From: Devosia nanyangense
Lineage (GTDB): Bacteria > Pseudomonadota > Alphaproteobacteria > Rhizobiales > Devosiaceae
Assembly (NCBI GenBank): GCA_016213505.1
Contig: JACRAF010000010.1
Coordinates: 1-34,758 of the forward strand
Reading direction: 5' to 3'
Length of the DNA: 34,758 nt
The translations under genes were made by a program, and so were the position numbers. Each line of letters opens with the position of its first letter. Position 1 is the stretch's first letter. This document shows positions 15,467-27,747 of this stretch, piece after piece. The notes under the pieces are model-generated. The model was not told the origin of the DNA, did no database searches, and was given only the letters and a program-made list of their open reading frames with translations.

Positions 15467-17231
15467 TCTCCACATTCAGCCGGATGTGCAGCTCGCGCAG
15501 CTGTTTCGCACTTGCCGGGAGCGGCGCCCCCATCAGCAAATCTTCGGCCTGCTGGTTCATCGGGAACAGGGTGATCTCGCGCAGGTTCTGCACGCCGCAG
15601 ATCAGCATGACGATGCGGTCGACGCCTGGTGCCATGCCGCCATGCGGCGGGGCGCCGAACTGGAAGGCGCGGTAGAGGCCGCCGAACTGCTCCTCGACCT
15701 CCTGTTTGGACAGCCCGACCAGCTCGAACGCCTTCACCATGGTGTCGGTCTCGTGGTTACGGATCGAACCCGAGGCGATCTCAAAACCGTTGCAGACAGC
15801 GTCGTACTGGTAGGCCTTGAGGGTCAGCGGGTCCTGCGTCTTCAGCGCCTCGAGCCCGCCCTGCGGCATCGAGAACGGGTTGTGCGCGAAGTCGAGCCGC
15901 TTTTCTTCCTCGCTCCATTCGTAGAACGGGAAGTCGACGATCCAGCACAGCGCAAACTGATCCAGTTTGGTGAGGCCAAGATCGAGCCCGACCTTGACCC
16001 GCGCCTCGCCGGCAAAGCGGTACATCTTTTCCGGCCGGCCGAGCACGAAAAACACGGCATCGCCGTCCGCCAAACCAAGCTGGGTACGGATCGCGGCTGT
16101 GCGCTCTTCGCCAATGTTCTTGGCGACCGGGCCCGAACCCGCGCCCTCCTTGAAGAAGATATAACCCAGCCCCGGCTGGCCCTCGCCCTGCGCCCAGGCG
16201 TTCATACGGTCGCAGAAGGCGCGGCCGCCGCCACCCTTGGCCGGAATGGCCCAAACCTCCACCTTGTCGTCGCCCGCCAGCTGGTTGGCGAACACGCCGA
16301 AGCCGGAACCGCGGAAATGCTCCGACACATCCTGCATCTCGATCGGGTTGCGAAGGTCCGGCTTGTCCGAGCCGTATTTGCGCACCGCCTCGGCGTGCGG
16401 AATGCGCGGCCAGGCTTTGGTCACCGGCTTGCCGTCGGAAAACTCCTCGAACAGCCCGCTGATCACCGGCTCCATGGTCGCCCAGATCTCCTCCTGGGTG
16501 ACGAAGCTCATTTCCATGTCGAGCTGGTAGAACTCGCCCGGCAGCCGGTCGGCGCGGGGGTCTTCGTCGCGGAAGCACGGCGCGATCTGGAAATAGCGGT
16601 CGAAGCCCGCGACCATCAGCAGCTGCTTGTACTGCTGCGGCGCCTGCGGTAGCGCGAAGAATTTTCCGGGATGGATGCGGCTGGGCACCAGGAAGTCGCG
16701 CGCCCCTTCGGGCGAAGACGCAGTCAGGATCGGTGTCGAGTATTCGGCAAAGCCCAGATCGGTCATCCGCCGCCGCATCGAGGCGATCACCTTGGTGCGC
16801 TTGACGATATTGGCGTGCAGCGTCTCGCGGCGAAGGTCGAGGAAGCGGTACTTGAGCCGGATTTCCTCGGGATAGTCCGGCTCGCCGAACACCGGCAGCG
16901 GCAGCTCCTGGGCCTCGCCCAGCACTTCGAGTTCGCGGATGAACACTTCGATGCCGCCCGTCGCCATCTTCGGGTTCACCGCTTCGGCGGCCCGCGCCTT
17001 TACCTCGCCATCGACCCTGATGACCCATTCCGAGCGGACGCGCGACGAAAGGTCGAACGCTGCCGATTCAGGGTCGATCACCAGCTGGGTCAGGCCATAA
17101 TGGTCGCGCAGGTCGATGAACAGCAGCCCGCCATGGTCGCGGACGCGGTGCACCCACCCCGAAAGCCGCACGGTGTTGCCCACGTCCGCCGGCGTCAGGG
17201 CAGCGCAGGTGTGGGTGCGGTAAGGGTGCAT
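15462..17231 (-). CDS. aspS: Aspartate-tRNA(Asp/Asn) ligase
   Basis: A 589-residue class II aminoacyl-tRNA synthetase of the bacterial AspRS type, charging tRNA with aspartate. The N-terminal OB-fold anticodon domain holds [20 protein letters not shown]. Motif 2 is [11 protein letters not shown], and motif 3 is [15 protein letters not shown]. The large bacterial insertion domain is present ([18 protein letters not shown] onward). With a GatB gene in the same window, the enzyme is probably the non-discriminating form that also makes Asp-tRNA(Asn) for amidation; this is inferred, since a full genome would be needed to exclude asnS. The ATG at 17231 matches the family start. The stop codon lies within a hairpin repeat. 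Confidence 0.97.
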   Translation of the reverse strand: MHPYRTHTCAALTPADVGNTVRLSGWVHRVRDHGGLLFIDLRDHYGLTQLVIDPESAAFDLSSRVRSEWVIRVDGEVKARAAEAVNPKMATGGIEVFIRELEVLGEAQELPLPVFGEPDYPEEIRLKYRFLDLRRETLHANIVKRTKVIASMRRRMTDLGFAEYSTPILTASSPEGARDFLVPSRIHPGKFFALPQAPQQYKQLLMVAGFDRYFQIAPCFRDEDPRADRLPGEFYQLDMEMSFVTQEEIWATMEPVISGLFEEFSDGKPVTKAWPRIPHAEAVRKYGSDKPDLRNPIEMQDVSEHFRGSGFGVFANQLAGDDKVEVWAIPAKGGGGRAFCDRMNAWAQGEGQPGLGYIFFKEGAGSGPVAKNIGEERTAAIRTQLGLADGDAVFFVLGRPEKMYRFAGEARVKVGLDLGLTKLDQFALCWIVDFPFYEWSEEEKRLDFAHNPFSMPQGGLEALKTQDPLTLKAYQYDAVCNGFEIASGSIRNHETDTMVKAFELVGLSKQEVEEQFGGLYRAFQFGAPPHGGMAPGVDRIVMLICGVQNLREITLFPMNQQAEDLLMGAPLPASAKQLRELHIRLNVER

Positions 17232-17276
17232 TTGTGGTCTCGTTCGAAGTTGGGAGTCGGGCCGAAATGGCGCCGG

Positions 17277-17305
17277 AAAAGCGCATGCGAGCCCCACAAT
17301 GTCAA
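17277..17305 (-). promoter_or_regulatory. Candidate aspS promoter
   Basis: On the minus strand, CTTGACA (a perfect -35 hexamer TTGACA at 17305-17300) is followed after 17 bases by GCTTTT as a weak -10. This would start transcription about 35-40 bases before the aspS ATG. The -35 match is exact; the -10 is poor. Confidence 0.4.
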
Positions 17306-17425
17306 GATTTTGGCCTGGGCCGGGATCGGAACGCCTCAATCCGTTCTGGAGCCGGCGCTTTCGGCCTGATATGAGCGGCGTCTCAGTCCCGGTGTCCCGG
17401 GACGCCCAAGCCGAAGACTGGACCA

Positions 17426-18580
17426 ATGGAGCTGATCACCACGACGGGCGCGCTGGACGCTTTCTGCGCGCGCGCCAGGGCCTTCGATTTCGTCACCGTC
17501 GACACCGAATTCCTGCGCGAAACCACATACTGGCCGAAACTCTGCCTGTTGCAGGCGGCGACGCCCGACGAAGCCATCCTGGTCGATCCGCTCGCCGACG
17601 GCCTTAGCCTCCACCCGTTCTTCGAGCTGCTCGCCAACAAGAGGATCGTGAAGGTCTTCCACGCCGCGCGGCAGGACATCGAGATCTTCGTCAAGCTCAC
17701 CGGCAAGGTGCCGCAGAACATCTTCGATACCCAGATCGCCGCGTCGGTCTGCGGCTTTGGCGACAGCGTCTCTTACGACAACCTGGTGCGCTCGGTGACC
17801 GGCGTCGAGCTCGACAAGTCTTCGCGCTTCACCGATTGGTCGCACCGGCCGCTGACGGAAAAGCAGCGGCTCTACGCCCTCGCCGACGTCACCCATCTGC
17901 GCGACATCTACATCAAGCTGCTCGAGCAGGTCACCGCCCAGCATCGCTGGGACTGGGTCGAGGACGAACTCGAGATCCTCCGCTCGATCGACACCTATGT
18001 CGTCCAGCCCGAAAATGCCTGGGAACGGCTCAAATCGAAACTCAGCCGGCCGCGCGATCTCGCGGCTCTCAGGGCGCTCGCCGCCTGGCGCGAGCGCCGG
18101 GCGCAGGACGGCGATCAACCGCGCAGCCGTGTGCTCAAGGACGATGCGCTGATCGAGCTGGCCATGCAGCGGCCGGTGACCGCCGAGGCCTTCGACAAGC
18201 TCCGTGCCGTGCAGCGCGGCTATGGCCGCTCGTCCGCTGCTGCCGAGGTCATCGGGCTGCTCAAGGCGGTCGAAGCGCTGCCGAAGGCCGAATTGCCGCC
18301 CGCCATCGAGCGCTATCGCGGCCCCTCGCCCAAGGGCGCCGTCGGCGACCTGGTGCGCGTGCTGCTGAAGGCCGTGAGCGAGGAGCACGGCGTCGCCTCG
18401 CGCATTCTCGCCACCTCCGACGACATCGACGCGTTGGTCCTCGACGACGAGGCGGATGTGCCGGCGCTGCGTGGCTGGCGCCGCAAGCTGTTCGGCGAAA
18501 AGGCCCTCGCCATCAAGCACGGCAAGATCGGCCTCGTCGCCACCCGCAAGGGCGTCCGGGAGATCGAGATCAAGGACTGA
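17426..18580 (+). CDS. rnd: Ribonuclease D
   Basis: A 384-residue 3'-5' exoribonuclease of the DEDD family that trims tRNA and other small RNA precursors. The Exo I motif is [15 protein letters not shown] (Asp and Glu), Exo II is [12 protein letters not shown] (Asp), and Exo III is [15 protein letters not shown] (Tyr and Asp), so all catalytic residues are present. The C-terminal part contains an HRDC domain (from about residue 205, [19 protein letters not shown]) and a second HRDC-like half, the normal RNase D layout and length. It is divergent from aspS across 194 bp and converges on ppx with 30 bp between. Confidence 0.95.
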   Translation: MELITTTGALDAFCARARAFDFVTVDTEFLRETTYWPKLCLLQAATPDEAILVDPLADGLSLHPFFELLANKRIVKVFHAARQDIEIFVKLTGKVPQNIFDTQIAASVCGFGDSVSYDNLVRSVTGVELDKSSRFTDWSHRPLTEKQRLYALADVTHLRDIYIKLLEQVTAQHRWDWVEDELEILRSIDTYVVQPENAWERLKSKLSRPRDLAALRALAAWRERRAQDGDQPRSRVLKDDALIELAMQRPVTAEAFDKLRAVQRGYGRSSAAAEVIGLLKAVEALPKAELPPAIERYRGPSPKGAVGDLVRVLLKAVSEEHGVASRILATSDDIDALVLDDEADVPALRGWRRKLFGEKALAIKHGKIGLVATRKGVREIEIKD

Positions 18581-18610
18581 GACTGGCGAAACTCTCCGCC
18601 CACGGGCCTG

Positions 18611-20148
18611 CTACCCCGCCACGATCTCCGAACTCTTGATTCCGGCCACCCCCGCAAGTTGATCCAGCCGGCCCTCGAGATGCTCGCCGGCGAGGAACGC
18701 CAGATCCTGCGGCAGGTGCAGGCGTAATCTCCCGCTTTCGAGCGAGAAATGCGCCCGCGGCAAGACGCCGGGCATCGCCGCCGACATCGGGTAGGCGACG
18801 CGGAACGTGGCGCCGAGCAGCCGTGCCTTCATGTTCGCCGCTGGCCCCGCCAGCGCCATCAGCGGCTGGCTGAGGCTGCGGTGCTTGAGGCCCATATAGC
18901 GGACGGCCAGAACCTCGGCGAGAAAGGCCCGGCCGGGGTGGTCGACGCCGGCCAGCGAGCCGTAAGCCACCATGTCGACGCTCTGCTCGCCGCGATAGTC
19001 CGGGTGACCGCGCCAGCCGATGTCGCTGAGGTAGCAGGCGACGGTGCGCAGCCGGGCTTCCTCAGCCGTTTCCTTGACATGGATGGCGGCCATGAAGTCG
19101 CCGGTGAACTCGATGAGGTCCGCCGCATGGGCTGGTGAGCGTGAGCGGAGGATCGAGATTTCCTCGGCGCCCTGGAGCAGTGGATCGACGTTCTGCTCTT
19201 CGGGCGACAGCAGGCCATAGAGATAGCCCTCGCGCACGCCGAGCGCCGAGAACACCACGCTGTCGAACTTGCCAACCCTCAGCACTTCGGCGAGCACGGC
19301 GGCACCGTAGGGCACCAACTCCCGCCGCGACGAGCTCACATGATCGGCGCCCGGCATCGGCCGTCCGGCCGCGACGGCATCGACGATTTCGTCGCAGAAT
19401 TTTGCCAGGTCGCTGGCCTTGGCGACGTATTGCTGGACCATGTGCAGGGGGTAGTTGCGCAGCACCTGGTGCATCTTGGCCAGGGAACGCCAGGTGCCGC
19501 CGATGGCGCAGAACTGGCCGCCCGGCTTGCCCTTGAGCAATCCCGACTGGCCCACCCGTTCGCGCGCCAGGTCGCGCGCCCTGGCCACCGACCGCCCGGA
19601 ATCGTCCTGCAGCCGGATGACACCAAGTCCATGCGTCTCGCCGACCGAATCCCGGCCGCCGGAGATCGACGACAGCTCGAGGCTGCCGCCACCGAGGTCG
19701 CCGACGAGGCCGACGAAATCGGGAATGCCGGCGACGACGCCGAGCGCGGCGAAATGGGCTTCCGCCTCGCCGCTCAACACATGCACGTCGGCCTTCATCG
19801 TCTGCTCGACGGCTTCGACGAAGACCCTGGAATTGCTGGCATCGCGCACGGCCGAGGTGGCGAGGATGTGGACTTCGCCCGCCTTCATCAGCCGCGTCAC
19901 CAGTGCGAAACGCTGGATTGCAGTCAGCGCGCGGTCGATGTTCTCGTAGGCCAGCCGGCCGGTCTGCGCCACGCCGCGGCCCAGCGAGCACGCCGATTTC
20001 TCGTTGTAGAGCGGGGTCAGCGAGCGCGCGTGGCGCTCATAGACGACGAGCCGCACCGAGTTGGAGCCGATATCGAGGACGGCGACGGGCTGGGCGCCCT
20101 GGATTCGGCCCTGCGCGGTCGGGTCGGCATCGTGGCCCCAGTATTGGT

Positions 20149-20152
<4 letters not shown>
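18611..20152 (-). CDS. ppx: Exopolyphosphatase (Ppx/GppA family)
   Basis: A 513-residue protein of the Ppx/GppA phosphatase family, which removes phosphate from polyphosphate ends and may also act on pppGpp. The N-terminal ASKHA-fold half has [17 protein letters not shown] (phosphate loop 1), [16 protein letters not shown], and [19 protein letters not shown] (phosphate loop 2). Between them, [13 protein letters not shown] carries the catalytic Glu. The C-terminal half resembles the helical part of Ppx. The start is a TTG that overlaps the ppk stop codon (TTGA), with GAGGG upstream, so ppk and ppx are translationally coupled. Pairing synthesis and breakdown of polyphosphate in one operon is common. 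Confidence 0.93.
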
Positions 20153-22303
<2,151 letters not shown>

Positions 22304-22311
<8 letters not shown>

Positions 22312-23020
22312 CGTCGTCGCCTTCCAGATCCAGTTCGAGCTGCGCGCCGCCCCGCTCGGCCAGGGCCGCCGCCGCGACGGCCCGGGTGATGGCGGTGCCG
22401 CGCGCCAGCGCCAGCCGATCGCACAGATGCGCCAGCGCAACGGCCTCTTGGGGGGACCGTTCCATGCGCTGCACCAGATAGCCGATGACCTTCGGATCGA
22501 CCGCCACCTGCCGGTCGCCGAACAATTTCACGAACATCTGTGACAACTGGATGTCATCGCTCAGAGCGATCGTAAACCGCGCCGCGAGTCGGGCCCGCGA
22601 TTTGAGATCATCGGTCGCGAACGGCCAGTTGGCAACCGGCTCCCGCGCCGTCATCAGCAGTGGCCGGCCGTCGCGCATCGACTGGTTGAGCAGGTGGAAC
22701 AGCGCCGCCTCATCGTAGCCGCTACGATCGATATCCTCGAGAACGACCGGCGCCGTGCCCCCGGACCGCGACAGGCCCTCGAGTTCCGCCGGCAACGCCA
22801 GATGGGCGCCGGCGTGGGCCGCCCAGATACGCGCCAGGTGCGATTTGCCGGAACTGGCCGGCCCCTCGATCAGCGTCAGCGGCCCGGACCAGCCGGGAAA
22901 CGAGCGGACATGGCCGAGCGCCAGCCGGTTGCCCTCGCCCTCGATGAAGTCGACCTCGAGATGCGACGGATCGTGCCCGTAGTCGAAGGGCAGCTGGCCG
23001 CCGATTTGGGGGGCGGTCAT
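22304..23020 (-). CDS. hdaA: DnaA regulatory inactivator HdaA
   Basis: A 238-residue DnaA-like ATPase without the DNA-binding domain, the layout of Hda/HdaA. With the beta clamp it triggers ATP hydrolysis on DnaA and so limits new rounds of replication. The N-terminus, [13 protein letters not shown], holds a QLPF-type motif like the clamp-binding motif QL(S/P)LPLF of Hda. The P-loop is [20 protein letters not shown] stands at Walker B; sensor-type Arg residues follow in [14 protein letters not shown]. The start overlaps the perM stop by four bases (ATGA), and the stop overlaps ppk. This position next to perM and ppk is common in Hyphomicrobiales. The role is inferred from family and context. 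Confidence 0.88.
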
Positions 23021-24165
23021 TTCTTGGGGGCGGTCCTGCGCGCCGGGGCCGCCTTGTGCTCGGACGCGGCCAGCGCAAGTTCGCGCTCCGGCGCGCCCTT
23101 GGCGGGGCGCTCGCCGTGGTAGAGCGCACTTTCCTTGTAGCGGCGCAAGGCATAGCGGGTCAGCGTCGCGGTGATGGCGGCAAGCGGCACCGCCAGCAGC
23201 AGCCCGACGAAGCCGAAGAGGAACGCGAAGGCAAACAGCGCGAACATCAGCCAGACCGGGTTGATGTTGATGCTCTGTCCGACGAGTTTCGGGTAGAGCA
23301 CGTTCCCCTCGAGGAACTGGCCGATCATGTAAACCATGAAGATCAGCAGCACGAACCACCAGTTCGGCGCGAACTGCACCAGGGCGATGGTCATCGACAA
23401 GACGATGCCGGTCAGAAAGCCGAAGAACGGAATGAAGCTGAAGAGCCCTGTGATCAGCCCGATGACGAGGCCGAAATTGAGTCCGGTCAGGGTCAGCGCC
23501 GTAGCGTAGTAAACCGTCAGCACCAGGATCACCGAGCCCTGCCCGCGGACAACGCCGGCCATGGAGCGGTCGATCTGGTCGAGCACAGTGCGGATTTCGC
23601 GGCGATGCTCGCGCGGCAGCAGATCGTCGATGCCCTTCACCATGCCTTCCCAGTCGAGCAGCAGATAGAAGGCGACGACCGGCGTCAGGATGATGAACGC
23701 GATAGTGTTGATCACCGTCAGCCCGCTCTGGGCCACCTGCGCGGTCAGATTGCCGATGAACTCGACGCCAGTGCCGAGGAATTGCGCCAGACTCGCCTCG
23801 AGCTGGGCCGCCCGCTCCGGCCCGAGCCATTCGGTGAGTTGCGGCGCTATGCGCCGGACGAGGTCGTTGAGATCGGTGATGTAGCCGGGCAGCCGCACCA
23901 CAAGGCCAGCGATTTGGGCGGCGATCAGCGGCGTGATGATGACGAAGATCCCGACGATGGCGGCCAGCACCCCCAGCAGCACCACCGCCGTCGCCCAGCC
24001 GCGCCCGATCCGGGTGCGCTGCACCATATTGACGAGCGGATTGAGAATATAGGCCAGCGCGATGCCGACCACGAACGGCAGCAGGATGGGGCGGAACAGC
24101 CAGATCGCCGCAATGACGACAACTGTGAATCCCACCCAGATCAGCACCTGAGTTCTGAGTGTCAT
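23017..24165 (-). CDS. AI-2E family transporter (PerM/YdiK type)
   Basis: A 382-residue inner-membrane protein of the AI-2E transporter family. About eight membrane segments can be seen: two at the N-terminus ([18 protein letters not shown] and [20 protein letters not shown]), one after [20 protein letters not shown], and five in the second half, including [20 protein letters not shown] and [20 protein letters not shown], a family hallmark with the PFFG turn. The C-terminus is a Lys/Ala/Arg-rich cytosolic tail. The transported substance is unknown for most members. It is first in the chain with hdaA, ppk and ppx and is divergent from purM across 86 bp. Confidence 0.88.
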   Translation of the reverse strand: MTLRTQVLIWVGFTVVVIAAIWLFRPILLPFVVGIALAYILNPLVNMVQRTRIGRGWATAVVLLGVLAAIVGIFVIITPLIAAQIAGLVVRLPGYITDLNDLVRRIAPQLTEWLGPERAAQLEASLAQFLGTGVEFIGNLTAQVAQSGLTVINTIAFIILTPVVAFYLLLDWEGMVKGIDDLLPREHRREIRTVLDQIDRSMAGVVRGQGSVILVLTVYYATALTLTGLNFGLVIGLITGLFSFIPFFGFLTGIVLSMTIALVQFAPNWWFVLLIFMVYMIGQFLEGNVLYPKLVGQSININPVWLMFALFAFAFLFGFVGLLLAVPLAAITATLTRYALRRYKESALYHGERPAKGAPERELALAASEHKAAPARRTAPKK

Positions 24166-24251
24166 GCCCCGTCGTACCCTTGCGTCGCCCCGGTCAAGCG
24201 GCTATCAGCGCGGACAGTTTCGACCCCTCCCCGAGCCTGTATCCAGCGCCC

Positions 24252-25324
<1,073 letters not shown>

Positions 25325-25328
<4 letters not shown>

Positions 25329-25912
25329 CGGTTAAGAAGAGAGTCGCGATCCTCATCTCCGGCCGCGGCTCCAACATGAGCGCGCTGATCGAGGCCGCGA
25401 GGGCGCCGGACTATCCCGCCGAGATCGTGGGTGTCTTTTCCAACAGGTCGGATGCGCCCGGCCTCGCGATCGCCGCGGCTGCGGGCATTCCCACCGCATT
25501 CCGCTCGCACAAGGATTTTCCGGACCGCGAGTCGTTCGACGCTGCCATCCAGGCGATCCTCGATGAGTGGCGGGCCGACCTCGTCTGCCTCGCCGGCTAC
25601 ATGCGCATCTTCAGCACCGGATTTGCCGAGCGCTGGACCGGTCGGATGCTCAACATCCACCCCTCGCTGCTGCCCCGCCACAAGGGCCTCAAGCCGCAGC
25701 TTCAGGCCCTCGACGCCGGCGATGCCGAAAGCGGCTGCACGGTGCACTGGGTCATCCCCGACCTCGACGACGGCCCGGCGATCCTGCAGCGCCGGGTGCC
25801 CATCCTCCCCGGCGACACCGCCGAGACGCTCGCAGCGCGCATCCTCGCCGAAGAGCATATCGCCTATCCGCAGGCCCTGGCGATGGTGTGCAGGGGCGAG
25901 GTCGCGCTCTGA
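25325..25912 (+). CDS. purN: Phosphoribosylglycinamide formyltransferase
   Basis: A 195-residue GAR transformylase, moving a formyl group from 10-formyl-tetrahydrofolate to glycinamide ribonucleotide. The phosphate loop is [16 protein letters not shown]. The catalytic Asn and His are in [15 protein letters not shown], and the Asp is in [11 protein letters not shown]. The start is a TTG overlapping the purM stop by four bases; no other start is in reach before the conserved region. The last 16 residues ([16 protein letters not shown]) are nearly repeated 978 bp downstream ([17 protein letters not shown]), the mark of an insertion at this gene's 3' end. Confidence 0.96.
25861..25901 (+). repeat. 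Direct repeat, left copy (3' end of purN)
   Basis: These 41 bases match 26839-26879 with two mismatches; the last 24 are identical. The copy lies in the final codons of purN. It could be one end (att-like) of a small inserted element. Confidence 0.85.
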
Positions 25913-25941
25913 ACTCCGCTTGCTGAAACCGGCACTTGCGA

Positions 25942-25961
25942 ATCGTACGTTTTCGTACGAT
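25942..25961. promoter_or_regulatory. Palindromic operator candidate upstream of hicA
   Basis: ATCGTACG and CGTACGAT form perfect 8-bp arms around TTTT, 20 bases before the hicA start. Toxin-antitoxin operons of this type are normally repressed by HicB binding a palindrome at the promoter. The palindrome is seen; its reader is inferred. The local AT content is higher than the surroundings. Confidence 0.6.
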
Positions 25962-25981
25962 ATTCGACACACCGGGGACCA

Positions 25982-26172
25982 ATGAAGCGCGAGCAATTGA
26001 TCCAGAGGTTCCGCAAGCAAGCGAGGGACAAGGGCCTCTCCTTCGCGGTCGATATGGCGCGCGGCAAAGGCGGCCACTGCCTCGTGACGGTCGGGGATCG
26101 CGTGACCGTGGTCCCGTCTGGGGAAATTAGCCGGTCTTCGAGAAGATCATTCGGCGGCAGTTGGGACTTTGA
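25982..26172 (+). pseudogene. hicA: HicA-type toxin gene with a one-base frameshift
   Basis: The frame starts MKREQLIQRFRKQARDKGLS and continues FAVDMARGKGGHCLVTVGDR, with the HicA catalytic His in GKGGH, then VTVVPSGEIS. There the frame breaks. One frame over, the expected ending FEKIIRRQLGL and a stop follow at once. Adding one C to the CC at 26131-26132 restores a 63-residue HicA ending just before hicB. HicA cleaves mRNA and is held by HicB. As given, the frame runs out of phase across hicB for 303 residues, which is not a plausible protein. The shift may be a real inactivation or a sequencing error. Confidence 0.8.
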
Positions 26173-26186
26173 GGATGGAGCCCGAG

Positions 26187-26618
26187 ATGCAGTATCTGGC
26201 AAGGTTCATCGAAGACGGCGACGGCTTCATCGTGACCTTCCCCGGCGTGCCCGAGGCGATGACGCACGGAGCGACCCGCGCGGCAGCGCGCAACAACGCC
26301 GCCGAGGCGTTGGAGCTGGCGCTGCTCGGCGCCTACTACGCGCGCGACCTGCCCCTCCCGGCCGCGGGCAAGCGGCCGCAGGAAGGCGGCAGTTTCGAGT
26401 GGATCGGCGTGCCACCTGCGGCAATCGCCAAGATGGCGTTTATCGATGCGTTCCGGGCCGTCGGCACCACGCGTGTGGCGCTGGCTGCCAAGCTCGGCAA
26501 GAGCGAGGGCGAGGTGCGCCGCATGCTCAACCCGACCTATGGCAGCAAGATCAACACCCTGGAGGCCGGACTGCGGGCACTCGGCCGCCGGCTGGTCGTC
26601 ACGGTCGAGGCGGCCTGA
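26187..26618 (+). CDS. hicB: HicB family antitoxin
   Basis: A 143-residue HicB antitoxin. The N-terminal RNase H-like fold is clear: MQYLARFIEDGDGFIVTFPG, PEAMTHGATRAAARNNAAEA and LELALLGAYYARDLPLP. The C-terminal half is a helix-turn-helix DNA-binding domain: IDAFRAVGTTRVALAAKLGK, SEGEVRRMLNPTYGSKI and TLEAGLRALGRRLVV. It should bind HicA and repress the operon. The ATG at 26187 has GGAG six bases upstream; an ATG at 26175 is possible. Restored hicA would end 14 bases before it. The gene itself is intact, so it could still act as a regulator even if the toxin is dead. Confidence 0.9.
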   Translation: MQYLARFIEDGDGFIVTFPGVPEAMTHGATRAAARNNAAEALELALLGAYYARDLPLPAAGKRPQEGGSFEWIGVPPAAIAKMAFIDAFRAVGTTRVALAAKLGKSEGEVRRMLNPTYGSKINTLEAGLRALGRRLVVTVEAA

Positions 26619-26698
26619 TCCGTCGACGGAGTAACGCTGTCGATTTGCTCGCCGCGCGGACGACCAGTTGCTGCCGATCGCCTATCGTGGAGCCCGCC

Positions 26699-26893
26699 GT
26701 GACCTTTGTTGACGACGACCTCGCTTATTTCGAAGCCGGAAGCCTGCACGCTTTGCCCACGCCGACCGAGAGCGGCTTGCTGGATACCGGCAACGCGCGC
26801 ATCTGGTATGCGAGCTTCGGGGCCGGTGGAGCATGCGTCGCCTATCCGCGGGCCTTGGCGATGGTGTGCAGGGGCGAGGCGGTTTTCGCCTGA
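26699..26893 (+). pseudogene. Alpha/beta-hydrolase 5' stump fused to a copy of the purN tail
   Basis: A 64-residue open frame with a GTG start and GGAG six bases upstream. The first 45 residues look like the start of an alpha/beta-hydrolase: TPTESGLLDTGNARIWYASF then GAGG, where intact relatives continue with a VLLHGG-type loop. That continuation, the catalytic triad and some 200 residues are missing. Instead the frame enters [18 protein letters not shown] and stops, a near copy of the PurN C-terminus. The join falls near 26830-26838. It is probably a recombination product, not a working enzyme; whether it is expressed is unknown. The hydrolase assignment rests on a short segment. Confidence 0.6.
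26839..26879 (+). repeat. Direct repeat, right copy (displaced purN 3' end)
   Basis: This is 39/41 identical to 25861-25901, in the same orientation and in the purN reading frame as seen from the upstream stump. With the left copy it brackets the hicAB insert, at a spacing of 978 bp. Confidence 0.85.
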
Positions 26894-26977
26894 TCGGCAC
26901 CGGCGGCCGCAAGAGAATCGTTCCCGCCATCGCGGCGATGTCGAATCCCCCTCCCCGCCGTCGACCACTCGGTGACC

Positions 26978-26993
26978 GCCCCGACATCGGGGC
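26978..26993. promoter_or_regulatory. Short palindrome upstream of the GST gene
   Basis: GCCCCGA and TCGGGGC form perfect arms around CA, ending 20 bases before the GST start codon and next to its GGAGG ribosome site. It may be an operator or chance in GC-rich DNA. The gap 26894-27013 shows nothing else. Confidence 0.25.
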
Positions 26994-27013
26994 CGAACCG
27001 GAGGCTATCTACC

Positions 27014-27637
27014 ATGTCGCAGCACATTGCGCGAAAACTCTACTACTCGCCCAACCTCAACCCGCGGGTCGCGGTGGCCGTGGCCCGGCACCTCAACTCC
27101 CCCGTCGAATACGTCCGCTTCGAGCCGATGGGCCGCGACAAGGAGTGGGTCCGGCCGCTCAACCCCAACACGCGCTCGCCGATGCTGGTGGAAGGCAGCG
27201 AGAGCCTGTGGGAGACCGATGCCATCGCGCTCCGCCTGTCGCAGCTCTCGGGCACCGATTTCTGGCCGCTCGACCGGCTGCCCGAGGTGATGCGCTGGGT
27301 GAGCTGGAGCGCCCACCACTTCACCCGCGCCGCCGACGTGCTCTACTTCGAGCGCATCATCGTGCCGCAGTTCATCCCGCGGCCGCCCAACGAGGCGGCG
27401 ATGGCCAATGCCACCGCCGATTTCCTCGAGTTCGGCCGGGTTCTCGACGACACGCTCGACGGCCGCGTCTGGCTGGTCGACGACCGGCTGAGCTATGCCG
27501 ATTTCCGGGTGGCCTCGGCCCTGCCCTTTGCCGAGCGCGCGCAACTGCCGCTCGCGGATTTCCCCAACATCTGGCGCTGGCACGAGCAGCTCAACCAGCT
27601 CGACGCCTGGCGGACGCCGTTCGAGGGTCTCGCCTGA
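27014..27637 (+). CDS. Glutathione S-transferase family protein
   Basis: A 207-residue GST-like protein. The N-terminal thioredoxin-like domain has KLYYSPNLNPRVAVAVARHL, VEYVRFEPMGRDKEW, then NTRSPMLVEGSESLWETDAI, where the SP..L and the E(S/T)DAI segment match the glutathione site of GSTs. The C-terminal helical domain includes FGRVLDDTLDGRVWLVDDRL and SYADFRVASALPFA, with the usual (S/T)xAD N-capping motif. The active residue could be a Tyr or Ser near the N-terminus (YYSPN). Substrate is unknown. GGAGG stands ten bases before the ATG. It lies just outside the hicAB insert. Confidence 0.85.
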   Translation: MSQHIARKLYYSPNLNPRVAVAVARHLNSPVEYVRFEPMGRDKEWVRPLNPNTRSPMLVEGSESLWETDAIALRLSQLSGTDFWPLDRLPEVMRWVSWSAHHFTRAADVLYFERIIVPQFIPRPPNEAAMANATADFLEFGRVLDDTLDGRVWLVDDRLSYADFRVASALPFAERAQLPLADFPNIWRWHEQLNQLDAWRTPFEGLA

Positions 27638-27747
27638 TCGCGCAGCGGGGATCGGCTCAGGTGCCGCTGAGCGTGAGCTTGGCGGCGCTGAGCCCCCGAC
27701 TCGCCTTGCCGCGGGTCGGAGCTCCCCACGAGCCGCCGGGCGACGAG

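Noticed and set aside
25982..26893. One 303-residue protein from hicA through to the purN-tail copy
   Set aside because: Only the first 50 residues and the last 64 are meaningful. The middle is hicB read in the wrong frame, very rich in Arg and Gly. A frameshifted hicA explains it better.
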